A stretch of DNA of 39,636 nt from Rhodospirillales bacterium (GTDB taxonomy: Bacteria > Pseudomonadota > Alphaproteobacteria > Rhodospirillales > Magnetospirillaceae): contig JACMKT010000081.1 of assembly GCA_014380005.1 (NCBI GenBank), positions 1 to 39,636 on the forward strand, read 5' to 3'. This document shows, piece after piece, positions 9,133-17,048 of the stretch. Every line of letters starts with the position of its first letter. Position 1 is the stretch's first letter. Below the pieces are notes generated by a model. That model was given only the letters and a program-made list of their open reading frames with translations, had not been told where the DNA came from and ran no database searches. The position numbers were made by a program, and so were the translations under genes.

Positions 9133-9724
9133 GCCTGACGACCAGTTCGAGCCCGATCAAGCCGCGGATGCCGATGACAGCGAATGGGAGTTGGGCAATC
9201 AACTGATGATGCTGGCCCAAGCGGCCAATCAGCAGGTCACTATCCTGGTGGTGGATGACGAGCCCGAGATCGTCGAGGAAATCACCGAGGATCTGGAATT
9301 CGAGGGGTACTCCTGCCGCTCGGCCGCCAATGCCCAGGAAGCCTTGGACGTGATTGCCGAGGACGACACCATCGCGGTGATCGTCAGCGACATCCGCATG
9401 CCCAACATGGACGGCCTGGAATTCATCGCCGCCATCAACGAACGTTGGCCCAACCGCGCCCTGCAGATCATCATGCTGACCGGCCATGCCGGTTATGACG
9501 AGGCGGTGCAGGCCCTGCGCCTGGGGGCGTTCGAATTCCTGGCCAAGCCGGTGTCCCTGGGCCATCTGGCCCATGTGATCAACCGGGCCAAGGAGGTGCT
9601 GTCGCTCAAGGCGCATGAACGCAATCTGCGCGAATTCCTGGTGCGCGAGATTGCTCGCCTGAACACGCAGATCGACCACCTGCGCGAGGAAAACGAAGAG
9701 CTGCGTGGGAGCGCTGCTGAATGA
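9125..9724 (+). CDS. Single-domain response regulator with C-terminal coiled coil
   Basis: 199 residues from ATG at 9125, with GGAGAAG upstream and an 8-base overlap with the kinase gene. A receiver domain covers about residues 38-155: acidic pocket DDE, phospho-acceptor Asp89 in VSDIRMP, and Lys141 in LAKPV. An acidic N-terminal extension of about 35 residues precedes it, and a predicted coiled coil (LNTQIDHLREENEELR) ends it. There is no DNA-binding or enzymatic output domain, so output is probably protein-protein. The next gene, a pseudo-EAL protein, overlaps by four bases (ATGA) and is the obvious candidate partner. Confidence 0.88.
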   Translation: MVEPDDQFEPDQAADADDSEWELGNQLMMLAQAANQQVTILVVDDEPEIVEEITEDLEFEGYSCRSAANAQEALDVIAEDDTIAVIVSDIRMPNMDGLEFIAAINERWPNRALQIIMLTGHAGYDEAVQALRLGAFEFLAKPVSLGHLAHVINRAKEVLSLKAHERNLREFLVREIARLNTQIDHLREENEELRGSAAE

Positions 9725-10977
9725 ACACCGCCCAGAGCGCCGTTCGGAAGACTGTCCCGCCGGTGGGCGATGCCTCGCTGCTGCCGGGTTTGCTGAAGGA
9801 AATCGGGCATAAATCCACCGGCTGGCACGCGCTTCTGGTGGGGTTGTCGGCGCTGCCGGTGGGCGAGCGCCGCACCCAGTTCAGCCAGAGCGTCGCGAGC
9901 TGCATCGAGGTTGCCTGTACCCAGCCCCATGGCACCCTGGTGCTGCCCAACCGCGATGTGCTGGTCCTGGTCCGCGATCAGCACGGCAGCGCCATGGCGC
10001 CCCTGGCCGATCTGGTCATCCAGACCCTGGAGGGTGAAGACCTCAAACAGGCGTCGCAATATATCCGCCGCTTCAACCTTGAACGGGAATTGTCGGCCTT
10101 TATCGCGTTGCTCAGCGGCGTGGATACGGCCAAGACCATGCCGCCGCCCATGCGGGTGGTGGCGCCGCGCGCGGAAAAGCTGGAGCTGGAAAACCGGCTG
10201 TTGCCCAAGGATATCGCCAAGATCGAAAAGATGTTCTTCAAGGCGAACGTGGTCAATTTCATCCGCAACCAGACCGCTTATCGTCTGGTGACGGAGACCG
10301 AGCTGGAAGAAAACTCGGACGAAATATTCATTTCCATCGATTACCTGATCAAGAACCTCGCCCATCAGAAGATCAATGCCGATGTGTGGCTGTTCCAGTA
10401 TTTCACCCGCACCTTGGATGCGCGCATTCTTTACCTGATGGGCGCCGGTAGTGAGGGCGAACGCAAGAAGGTCTCGTTCAGCCTCAACCTCAACGTCGCT
10501 ACCCTGTTTACCGAGGACTTCCTGACCTACGACAAGGCGGTGCCGCCGCGGGTCCGCAAGAACCAGCTGATCGAGATGCAGGCATTCGATCTGGTGGAGA
10601 ACGCCAATGAGATGCCGTTCGTACGCGGCTTCCTGCACGGGCGCGGCTACCGGCTGTGCGTGGACGGGGTCTCGCGCGACCTGTTCATGCTGCTGGATTG
10701 GGACGTCATGGACGTGGAAGTGGTGAAGCTGAAATGGTCGCCGGACCTGGCCTCGGGCAGTGACCCCGCCTTCGAGCAGAAGCTGACGGCCCTGGCCCAG
10801 GCCGGCCGCACGGACGTGGTCCTGTGCCGCTGCGAAGACGAAGCGGCACTGGATTGGGGCGCCCGGGTGGGGATCAAGCACTTCCAGGGCTGGTATCTCG
10901 ACGGCATCAACAAGCCGCGCGCCGTGAACCAGCCCAGCCCCCGATACAAGATACGGCTGACGGATATGGTGTATTAG
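9721..10977 (+). CDS. Degenerate EAL-domain protein (pseudo-phosphodiesterase)
   Basis: 418 residues, third gene of the kinase-regulator operon (ATGA overlap). The last 170 residues follow the EAL fold: LIEMQAFDLVENA aligns with the LEITE strand, VVKLKWSPDL with the IKIDRSFV strand, and GIKHFQGWYLDGINKP with the terminal QG...KP segment. The EAL signature itself is absent, and DDFGTG is replaced by VDGVSR, so c-di-GMP hydrolysis is not expected. The N-terminal half has no recognisable domain but shows a similar layout to the convergent gene at 10979-12346. Likely a binding or scaffold protein regulated by the response regulator; that is inference. Confidence 0.72.
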   Translation: MNTAQSAVRKTVPPVGDASLLPGLLKEIGHKSTGWHALLVGLSALPVGERRTQFSQSVASCIEVACTQPHGTLVLPNRDVLVLVRDQHGSAMAPLADLVIQTLEGEDLKQASQYIRRFNLERELSAFIALLSGVDTAKTMPPPMRVVAPRAEKLELENRLLPKDIAKIEKMFFKANVVNFIRNQTAYRLVTETELEENSDEIFISIDYLIKNLAHQKINADVWLFQYFTRTLDARILYLMGAGSEGERKKVSFSLNLNVATLFTEDFLTYDKAVPPRVRKNQLIEMQAFDLVENANEMPFVRGFLHGRGYRLCVDGVSRDLFMLLDWDVMDVEVVKLKWSPDLASGSDPAFEQKLTALAQAGRTDVVLCRCEDEAALDWGARVGIKHFQGWYLDGINKPRAVNQPSPRYKIRLTDMVY

Positions 10978-10978
10978 A

Positions 10979-12346
10979 TCACGCTGGCGGGCTGGTCCAC
11001 AGCGGCCGCAGGCAGTTGAGGGCGGCGGTGCGGCGGGGGGCCCAGTGGACGTTGCGGCAGCGGTCAGCCGTGCAATGGTGCGTTTCGGCGGCGCTGCACG
11101 TCTCGAAGAACAGCTTGGCGGCGGCTTCGTCCACGGCCAAGCCTTGGAAGTGGCTGATGCCCAGTTCCTCGCCCCAGGCGATGGCGTTCTTGCGGTCGGC
11201 ACGGCCCAGGATGACCAAGCCGCCTGCCGCCATGAACGCATTCAGCCGCGCGTGGGCCTTGGCCCCTACGATCAGGTCGCTTTGCCACACCAGTTTCAGG
11301 GCGGTGACCGGCAGGCGGTCCAGTTCGATCTCGTTCAGGGCGCTCAACGACACGCCGGCCAGGGCGATGCCGTAGCCACGGGCGCGCAGGCTGGGAAGCA
11401 GTTCCAGGCAATTTTCCAGATGGGCCAGCACGTCGGTCATGTCCAGCTCGAAGGTGACGCGGCTGGGGAACTCGCCCATGGCCTCGTCGAACGAGCGGAA
11501 GGCCGCGCTGCACAGGGTTTCCACTTGGACATTGATGAACATGGCCCCGGCGGCATTGACGAGGGTGCCCGCTTCCAGATCCCGCAGCAGCAGCTGGCCC
11601 AGATTGTGGGTCAGGTGGTGGCGCAGCAGATAATGGGCGACCATGTCGATGCTGGTGGAAAACCGCTTCTGCAAATCGGCGATGGACGCATAGATTTCCT
11701 GGGCCACCACCTCGACGATTTGCCCCTGTTGGAAGCGGCAAATGGGTTGGCTGCGCATCAGATCGCCGAAGCGGACCTTGGGCAGTTGTTCCTCGATGAA
11801 TTCCAGCTGAACCACCGGCGAGAAGCGTACCGTTGAGAACGGGTCCATACTCGGCAATTGGGATGCGCCTTGGCCGGGCAGGGCGATTTCTGCCGTTTCC
11901 GACCGCATTTTGGCCTTCTGCGCCTCGATCTCCTGGGCGGACATCACGCCGTTGAGCTGATTGAGGATGTCCTTGAGGCGGGCAGCGTCATTGCGCAGAT
12001 GCAGGCTGGTGACGAATTCACCCGAAGTGCCAGTCCAGGTGCGGCCCGGAGTCAAGGCGAACACGTCCTGCAGCGCCGTCTTCAGCACGTCTTGGTTCTT
12101 CGCCTCGGCTAGGCAGAACAGGTGATGTTCGCCCAGGGCATGGACTTCGCCGCCGTGATCGCAAATACCCTCGCGCACCATGTGCATGGCCATGGCTTTA
12201 TGCACCGCTGAACCAGAAAAGGGTGTAACGCGGAAGTCGAGAACGATCAGGCGATGGTCGCCTGCCTGTACTTGGCTCAGCCGCTCTAGACGATCCACCA
12301 GGATGTTGAAGCGATAGCGGTCAGAAGTCGTGCCATTGGCGGCCAT
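10979..12346 (-). CDS. Second degenerate EAL-domain protein, convergent paralogue
   Basis: 455 residues. It ends one base from the stop of the convergent pseudo-EAL gene. The C-terminal part has FELDMTDVLAHLENCLELLP, then GIALAGVSLSAL where catalytic EAL proteins have ALDDFGTG, then ALKLVWQSDL, and LGISHFQGLAVDEAAA. The metal-binding acidic residues are missing, so it should be inactive as a phosphodiesterase. The region around residues 150-230 (VRFSPVVQLEFIEEQLPKV) and the N-terminal domain lack clear family assignment. A Cys/His-containing tail (TCSAAETHHCTADRC-like) closes the protein, which is unusual for EAL proteins and could bind a metal (inference). An inverted repeat upstream at 12439-12466 may be its operator. 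Confidence 0.68.
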   Translation of the reverse strand: MAANGTTSDRYRFNILVDRLERLSQVQAGDHRLIVLDFRVTPFSGSAVHKAMAMHMVREGICDHGGEVHALGEHHLFCLAEAKNQDVLKTALQDVFALTPGRTWTGTSGEFVTSLHLRNDAARLKDILNQLNGVMSAQEIEAQKAKMRSETAEIALPGQGASQLPSMDPFSTVRFSPVVQLEFIEEQLPKVRFGDLMRSQPICRFQQGQIVEVVAQEIYASIADLQKRFSTSIDMVAHYLLRHHLTHNLGQLLLRDLEAGTLVNAAGAMFINVQVETLCSAAFRSFDEAMGEFPSRVTFELDMTDVLAHLENCLELLPSLRARGYGIALAGVSLSALNEIELDRLPVTALKLVWQSDLIVGAKAHARLNAFMAAGGLVILGRADRKNAIAWGEELGISHFQGLAVDEAAAKLFFETCSAAETHHCTADRCRNVHWAPRRTAALNCLRPLWTSPPA

Positions 12347-12438
12347 TTATTCACTCACCCAATAGGCGAAGTCTGTTGACCACGGCCAACGGATTTCGTG
12401 TTCACTGTTGCAACCACTCTCAGTCCCGGGAATTTCCC

Positions 12439-12466
12439 ATAAATGGGATGCGATATTCCCATTTAT
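12439..12466. promoter_or_regulatory. Perfect 10-bp inverted repeat, operator-like
   Basis: ATAAATGGGA (12439-12448) and its exact complement TCCCATTTAT (12457-12466) are separated by 8 bp. The repeat is AT-rich in GC-rich surroundings, lies about 95-120 bp upstream of the start of the minus-strand pseudo-EAL gene and has no T-tract that would suggest a terminator. A dimeric regulator site is the simplest reading. Confidence 0.45.
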
Positions 12467-12534
12467 TAGACTCGACATGCCCGCGACGAGGCCGTCAGTG
12501 ACGGCGTCGGGTCTCGGTGCAAGAAGGGAACCAG

Positions 12535-12894
12535 CTAGCGCAGCCGCTCCGCCCGCGCCATCACGCCGCGCCACATGGCCCAGGCGATGGTGGGCAGGAT
12601 CAGGGTGACGCCCAGCCGCGCCAGCAATTCGGCGGCGCCGGTTTGTTGGCCGTTCAGCAGGATGGCGTCGGCGCAGGCATAGCGTTGGGAGAATTCGCCT
12701 TCGCAACGGGCGACGCGCTCCTGGATGATTTGGGCGCGGTGGTGTTCCAGATCGTCGGGGGTCAGGTCGCGGATCAGCACGGTACCGACCACGGCGATCC
12801 ACAGGCAACACAAGGCGCTCAGCACTTTGCCGAGTGTGTTGAGGCGCTGGTGCAGCACCTCTAGCGGGTTGCTGTCGGATAGCTCCACTGCCAT
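12535..12894 (-). CDS. Small two-helix inner-membrane protein
   Basis: 119 residues from ATG at 12894. Two hydrophobic segments are visible, about residues 23-41 (KVLSALCCLWIAVVGTVLI) and 92-109 (ARLGVTLILPTIAWAMW), separated by a charged loop of about 50 residues holding Cys64 and Cys74. With short basic termini the loop is probably periplasmic and the cysteines could form a disulfide. Function not recognised. The gene is divergent from the chemosensory operon starting at 13069, with about 175 bp between them. Longer upstream readings to 13092 are possible in frame but show no protein-like sequence before this Met. Confidence 0.6.
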   Translation of the reverse strand: MAVELSDSNPLEVLHQRLNTLGKVLSALCCLWIAVVGTVLIRDLTPDDLEHHRAQIIQERVARCEGEFSQRYACADAILLNGQQTGAAELLARLGVTLILPTIAWAMWRGVMARAERLR

Positions 12895-12903
12895 GGCTTC
12901 TGC

Positions 12904-12922
12904 GGACCGAGTGGTTCGGTCC
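12904..12922 (-). promoter_or_regulatory. Hairpin between Shine-Dalgarno and start codon
   Basis: On the minus strand AAGGAGG is followed by GGACCGA-ACCAC-TCGGTCC, a perfect 7-bp stem with a 5-base loop, and then nine bases to the ATG at 12894. Without the hairpin the Shine-Dalgarno is about 30 bases from the start; with it folded, AAGGA sits about nine bases away. This could make translation depend on the folded state. The stem shares its first two G residues with the AAGGAGG. Confidence 0.4.
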
Positions 12923-13068
12923 TCCTTCTGAGTCCTAAGGTGCCACCAATGCGCCTCTATTTTCAAGGGGCGGCGCTTTAAGCCCCAGGGGGCTTGGACG
13001 GAAAGGGGGGAACATGGCACCCGGTTGGAGTGTTGCCCTTGCGACCTTGACCTCATGGGGAGTGGGCT

Positions 13069-13566
13069 TTGCCGGCGACCTCGGACATGCATGTGGTGTT
13101 CCGCCTGTCGGGAATCCGGCTGGCCCTGCCGGCTGACTGCATGGCCGAAATGGTGCTCGAGCCGCGCCTGACCCGCCCACCCACGGCGCCGCCGGTGGTC
13201 GCGGGGGTGATGGATTTGCGCGGCAGCCTAATTCCGGTCATCCGGCTGGACCGGCTGCTGGATCTCCCCCCGCCCGCGCGCACCCCGTTCCGCCCGGTAC
13301 TGGTGCTGTCGCGTCCGCCTCCGGCGCCATGGGCCGTGCTGGTGGAGGCGGTGGAGGAGGTGCTGGGGCCTGAATTCCCCCGCGTGGCGGCGCCGTCCGA
13401 CCTTGCCTTTGACGATTGCGTGCTGGGCATGCTGGTGCTTCCCGGCGGGCCGGTTCCGGTTCTGGCGCCCGAGCGGCTGCTGCGCAAGCGCGAGGCCATG
13501 GCGTTGGAGGATTTCCGCGACCGCGCCGCCGCCCGCCTGGAGGAATTCAGCCTTGCCCAACCCTAA
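13069..13566 (+). CDS. CheW-like coupling protein (WspB-like)
   Basis: 165 residues from TTG at 13069, chosen because GGGGAG lies 6-7 bases upstream; an ATG at 13087 would remove six residues but has no ribosome site. The sequence VVFRLSGIRLALPADCMAEMVL and VVAGVMDLRGSLIPVIRLDRLL are hallmark CheW beta-barrel segments, the second being the NLRG(x)IxPVxDL motif that contacts CheA and receptors. First gene of a seven-gene operon whose order is CheW, CheR-TPR, CheW, MCP, CheA-REC, CheB, double-REC, comparable in content to the Wsp system. It would link the MCP to the CheA kinase. Confidence 0.85.
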   Translation: MPATSDMHVVFRLSGIRLALPADCMAEMVLEPRLTRPPTAPPVVAGVMDLRGSLIPVIRLDRLLDLPPPARTPFRPVLVLSRPPPAPWAVLVEAVEEVLGPEFPRVAAPSDLAFDDCVLGMLVLPGGPVPVLAPERLLRKREAMALEDFRDRAAARLEEFSLAQP

Positions 13567-14860
13567 GGGCGCGCGCCTGCTGCGCGATCCCATATTCGCG
13601 CGCATCAAGGCCATCACCATCGAACGCACGGGCATGGCCTATTGGTCCGATAAGGACGAGGCCCTGGCCGATGCCGTGGCCCATGTGCTGGAGCGGCGCG
13701 GGATGCCGGCGGCGCAATGGCTGGGCAAGCTGGCGGCGGAAGGCTCCTGCGGCGTGGAGACCGACTTGCTGGTGGACGCGGTCACCGTGGGGGAGACCTT
13801 CTTCTTCCGCTATCCCGAGCAATTCGAAGCCATCGAACGCCACGCCCTGCCCGACATCATGGCCCGCAATCGCGGGCGCCGCACCCTGTCGCTGTGGAGC
13901 GCCGGTTGCAGCAACGGCGCCGAACCCTATTCCCTGTCCATCCTGCTGGAACGCGATTTCGCGGTGAAGCTGGCCGATTGGCGGGTGGGAATCCTGGCTA
14001 CCGACATCAGCCACACCGCCCTGGCGGAAGCCCAGGCGGGCATCTATGGCGAATGGACCGTGCGCGACCTGCCCCCTGAGGTCCGGCGCGAATGCTTTGC
14101 CCCGTTGGGGAATAAATGGCAGGTGCGCAGCCGCTACCGCAAGGGCGTCCACTTCGTTTGCCACAATCTGGTGGCCGAGCCGCCGCCGCTGCCCCTGGCC
14201 GGGCATTTCGATCTGATCATGTGCCGCAACGTGCTCATGTATTTCGACATGGAGACCCGCAGCCGCGTGCTGGCCGGCCTGCATAACGTGCTGGCCGATG
14301 GCGGCTGGCTGGTGGTCAGTCATGCCGAGGCCGGGCCGCAACTGGGCAGTCAATTCGCCCCGGTGGTGCTGCCGTCCTGCACCTTGTACCGCAAGCCGCC
14401 GGTCAAGGCGGTGCGCGCGCCGGTCAAGCTCCTTCCTGCCGCGCCCGCCGTTGCAGGGCCGCTGCTGCCCGAGGCCGATCTCGAGGCGCTGGCCCGGACT
14501 CTGCTGGACCAGGGCGAATTCACCCGCGCCGTGGCCTTGTGCCGGGGCTGGATCGACCGCTCGCCCTTGGACCCGTCGCCCCATTACCATCTGGGGCTGG
14601 CGCTGGAGGCAATGTCAGAGGATCAGGCCATCGCCGCCTATCGCCGCGCCTTGTCCCTGGCGCCCCATCTGGTGCTGGCCCATTTCAATTTGCTGCGGCT
14701 GTTCCAGCGCCGGGGCGAACGGGCTCAGGCGCGGCGGCATTTCGTTGCCGTCATGGCCGATCTGGCCGGAATGCCCGAGGACCACAAGCTGCCCTGGGCC
14801 ACCAATCTGACCGCCGGCGAATTGGCCGCCATCGCGCGCCGCCTTGGGGATGTCCCATGA
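13553..14860 (+). CDS. CheR-type methyltransferase with C-terminal TPR (WspC-like)
   Basis: 435 residues from TTG at 13553, with GGAGG about nine bases upstream and a 14-bp overlap with the coupling gene. Methylates glutamates of the receptor using S-adenosylmethionine. Visible motifs are ETFFFR (81-86), the SAM-binding LWSAGCSNGAEPYSL (114-128), ATDIS (149-153) and CRNVLMYF (224-231). From about residue 305 a TPR-like helical region follows (GEFTRAVALCRGW, HYHLGLALEAM, AIAAYRRALSLAPH). CheR-TPR fusions are known from WspC and other alternative-function chemosensory systems, where the TPR is thought to mediate protein contacts. Confidence 0.9.
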   Translation: MPNPKGARLLRDPIFARIKAITIERTGMAYWSDKDEALADAVAHVLERRGMPAAQWLGKLAAEGSCGVETDLLVDAVTVGETFFFRYPEQFEAIERHALPDIMARNRGRRTLSLWSAGCSNGAEPYSLSILLERDFAVKLADWRVGILATDISHTALAEAQAGIYGEWTVRDLPPEVRRECFAPLGNKWQVRSRYRKGVHFVCHNLVAEPPPLPLAGHFDLIMCRNVLMYFDMETRSRVLAGLHNVLADGGWLVVSHAEAGPQLGSQFAPVVLPSCTLYRKPPVKAVRAPVKLLPAAPAVAGPLLPEADLEALARTLLDQGEFTRAVALCRGWIDRSPLDPSPHYHLGLALEAMSEDQAIAAYRRALSLAPHLVLAHFNLLRLFQRRGERAQARRHFVAVMADLAGMPEDHKLPWATNLTAGELAAIARRLGDVP

Positions 14861-15378
14861 ACCCGGACGGCGACGTCGTCCTGCGCGCGTTCAAGGGGGA
14901 AGGGCCGCTGTTCGAGTCCATGCTGGATGAGCGGGCCCGCGAGCTTGCCCAGGCATTCGAAGCCGAGGGCGAGATCGGGCTGGACGTGCTGATCCTGATC
15001 GGTGCGCAGGGGCGGTGGGCCTTGCCGCTGGCGGCGGTGGTGCGGGTCGAGACATTGCCGCGCCCGTTGCCGGTGCCCGGTCTGCCCGCCCCGCTCATGG
15101 GCCTGACCCTGCTGGCCGGGCGCCGTTGCCTGTTGGCCGATCTGGACGGCTTGGCCGCCGAAACGGCGCCGCGCCCAGCCGATCGCCCCGGCCATGCGGT
15201 GCTGCTGCGCCACCTGCCCCTGGCTTTGGCGGTGGACCGGGCCGAGGCCATCGCCTCGGTGGCGGTGCCTGCCGCCATGACCGCCGGCCTGCGCCGGGGG
15301 CTGTTGGCTGACGGTGCCGTGCTGCTGGACGTGGGACGGCTGGCGGTTAAGGCCAAGGTGGGAGAGCACAGGCCATGA
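14857..15378 (+). CDS. Second CheW-like protein (WspD-like)
   Basis: 173 residues, ATGA overlap with the methyltransferase gene. A 40-residue N-terminal leader precedes the CheW-like barrel (LDVLILIGAQGRWALPLAAVV, then PAPLMGLTLLAGRRCLLADL, then HAVLLRHLPLALAVDRAEAI). The usual NLRG motif is reduced to GLTLLAGR. Two CheW proteins around a CheR-TPR reproduce the WspB-WspC-WspD order. The second CheW may bind a different interface or the methyltransferase; this is inference from Wsp. Confidence 0.82.
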   Translation: MNPDGDVVLRAFKGEGPLFESMLDERARELAQAFEAEGEIGLDVLILIGAQGRWALPLAAVVRVETLPRPLPVPGLPAPLMGLTLLAGRRCLLADLDGLAAETAPRPADRPGHAVLLRHLPLALAVDRAEAIASVAVPAAMTAGLRRGLLADGAVLLDVGRLAVKAKVGEHRP

Positions 15379-17048
15379 ATTTATCCATAGCGGTTCGGCT
15401 GGCCGTGGGGTTCGGCGCGGTGATGATCCTGTCCCTGGGGGTGTCGCTGTACCAGATGAACAGCTTCCGCCATGCCATCACCTTCCTTGAACAGGTCACC
15501 CAGGGCGACCTGTTCGCCTATCGCGAGGTGGTGGAAATCGCCCGTGGCCGCGCCACGCTGCGGGCCATGCGCGAGACCGCGGTGATCCGGGCGGCCATTC
15601 CCGGTTCCGAGCAGCAAGTGGTTGAACGCGCCACATTGGCTCAATACCGCGAGACCTCGCTGCAAGTGATCAAGGTGATGCAGGACCTGCTCAACTTCGC
15701 CCGCGAGCACAGCCGGAGCGGCATGAACGAGGAGCGGCGCGAGGGCTGGGGCCGCATGGCCAATTCGGTCGACCGTATGATCGAGTTGGAACGCAGCATC
15801 CAAATCAAGGGCGAGACCTTGTTCACCCTATTGGAACAAAATCGCCCCGCCGAGGCCGCTCGCGCCCATTTCACCACCATGACTGAGCATGTTGGGCTGG
15901 ATCAGGAACAGGCACGGATCGAAGCGCTGATCGGGGAGATGGCGCAAATCGGTCGGGGTGAGATTCAGATGGTCTATAAAAACACCATGGAAGCAGCCAT
16001 GGTCGCCATCACCGTCATGCTGATTGCCGCCGCCGCCGCCGCCTGGGTCATCGGCAATTCCATCGGGGGCGTGCTGCGGCGCTTCATGGGCTTCGTGCAG
16101 ATGGTCGGCCAAGGGGATTTGACCCACACCCTGCCGGAACTGGGCGGCGGTGAATTGTCGCGCATGGGCGCCCATCTCAACGGCATGCGGGAATCCTTGC
16201 GCATGGTGGCGACCCAGACCCGGGCAGCGGCGGAAAACGTCAATGCCGCCACCGCCGAGATCCGCACCACCGCCCAGGAACAGGCGGCGGCGGCGGCGGA
16301 GCAATTGTCGGCCATCGAGGAAACTTCGGCCACCCTGACCGAGATCACCCAATCGGGCGCCCAGATCACCGCGCGGGCACAAGAGGTCGAACGCAACGCC
16401 CAGGACGCCGCCGGTATCAGCGATCAGGGCTTGGCCGCCGTGGCGGCCACGGTGACCTCCATGGATTCCATCCGTGAGCAGGTGGAAAGCGTGGCCTCCA
16501 CCATCGTCAGCCTGTCGGAGCGCACCCAGGCCATCAGCGAGATCACCCTGACCGTCAACACCATTGCCGAGCGCTCCCATCTGCTGGCGCTCAACGCCTC
16601 CATCGAGGCTGCCGCCGCCGGCGAGCATGGCCGGACATTCTCGGTGGTGGCCGGCGAGATCAAGCGCTTGGCCGATCAGGCCCGTGAGGCCACCCAGCGG
16701 GTGCGTGGCAATCTGGGGGAAATCCAGCAGGGCATCAACTCCTCGGTCATGCTCGCCGAGGAAGCGGCCAAGCGGGTCGAGGCGGGTCGCATCCAGACCG
16801 AGGCCACCGACCGCACCATCCGCGGCATGGCCGGGGCCATCCAGGAAAGTGTCCAGGCGTTCCAGCAGATCGTCGCCGCCACCAACCAGCACCAGATCGG
16901 GCTGGAGCAGGTCATGCAGGCCCTGGCCAGTATTCGCCAAGCCGCCAGCCAGACATCGTCCACCACGCGCGAATTGGAAGGGGCCGCAACCAATCTGAAC
17001 GGCTTGTCCGAGGCCTTGGTGGAAGCGGTCAGGATGTACCGGCTGTGA
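15375..17048 (+). CDS. Transmembrane methyl-accepting chemotaxis protein (WspA-like)
   Basis: 557 residues, ATGA overlap with the preceding gene. TM1 about 6-27, helical periplasmic sensor about 28-206, TM2 about 207-229, HAMP about 230-282, then a cytoplasmic signalling domain to the C terminus. The hairpin tip at about 397-433 reads IAERSHLLALNASIEAAAAGEHGRTFSVVAGEIKRLAD in two stretches, departing from the common [30 protein letters not shown] pattern at several contact positions. There is no C-terminal pentapeptide for CheR or CheB docking. It sits between CheW and CheA genes and is the dedicated receptor of this operon. Ligand unknown. Confidence 0.92.
   Translation: MNLSIAVRLAVGFGAVMILSLGVSLYQMNSFRHAITFLEQVTQGDLFAYREVVEIARGRATLRAMRETAVIRAAIPGSEQQVVERATLAQYRETSLQVIKVMQDLLNFAREHSRSGMNEERREGWGRMANSVDRMIELERSIQIKGETLFTLLEQNRPAEAARAHFTTMTEHVGLDQEQARIEALIGEMAQIGRGEIQMVYKNTMEAAMVAITVMLIAAAAAAWVIGNSIGGVLRRFMGFVQMVGQGDLTHTLPELGGGELSRMGAHLNGMRESLRMVATQTRAAAENVNAATAEIRTTAQEQAAAAAEQLSAIEETSATLTEITQSGAQITARAQEVERNAQDAAGISDQGLAAVAATVTSMDSIREQVESVASTIVSLSERTQAISEITLTVNTIAERSHLLALNASIEAAAAGEHGRTFSVVAGEIKRLADQAREATQRVRGNLGEIQQGINSSVMLAEEAAKRVEAGRIQTEATDRTIRGMAGAIQESVQAFQQIVAATNQHQIGLEQVMQALASIRQAASQTSSTTRELEGAATNLNGLSEALVEAVRMYRL

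Noticed and set aside
9493-11241. 582-residue antisense frame across the regulator and pseudo-EAL genes
   Set aside because: Crosses three well supported genes, has no ribosome site or domain, and arises from high GC.
12347-12811. 154-residue frame next to the small membrane protein
   Set aside because: Overlaps the better supported membrane-protein frame and is Arg/Pro-rich.
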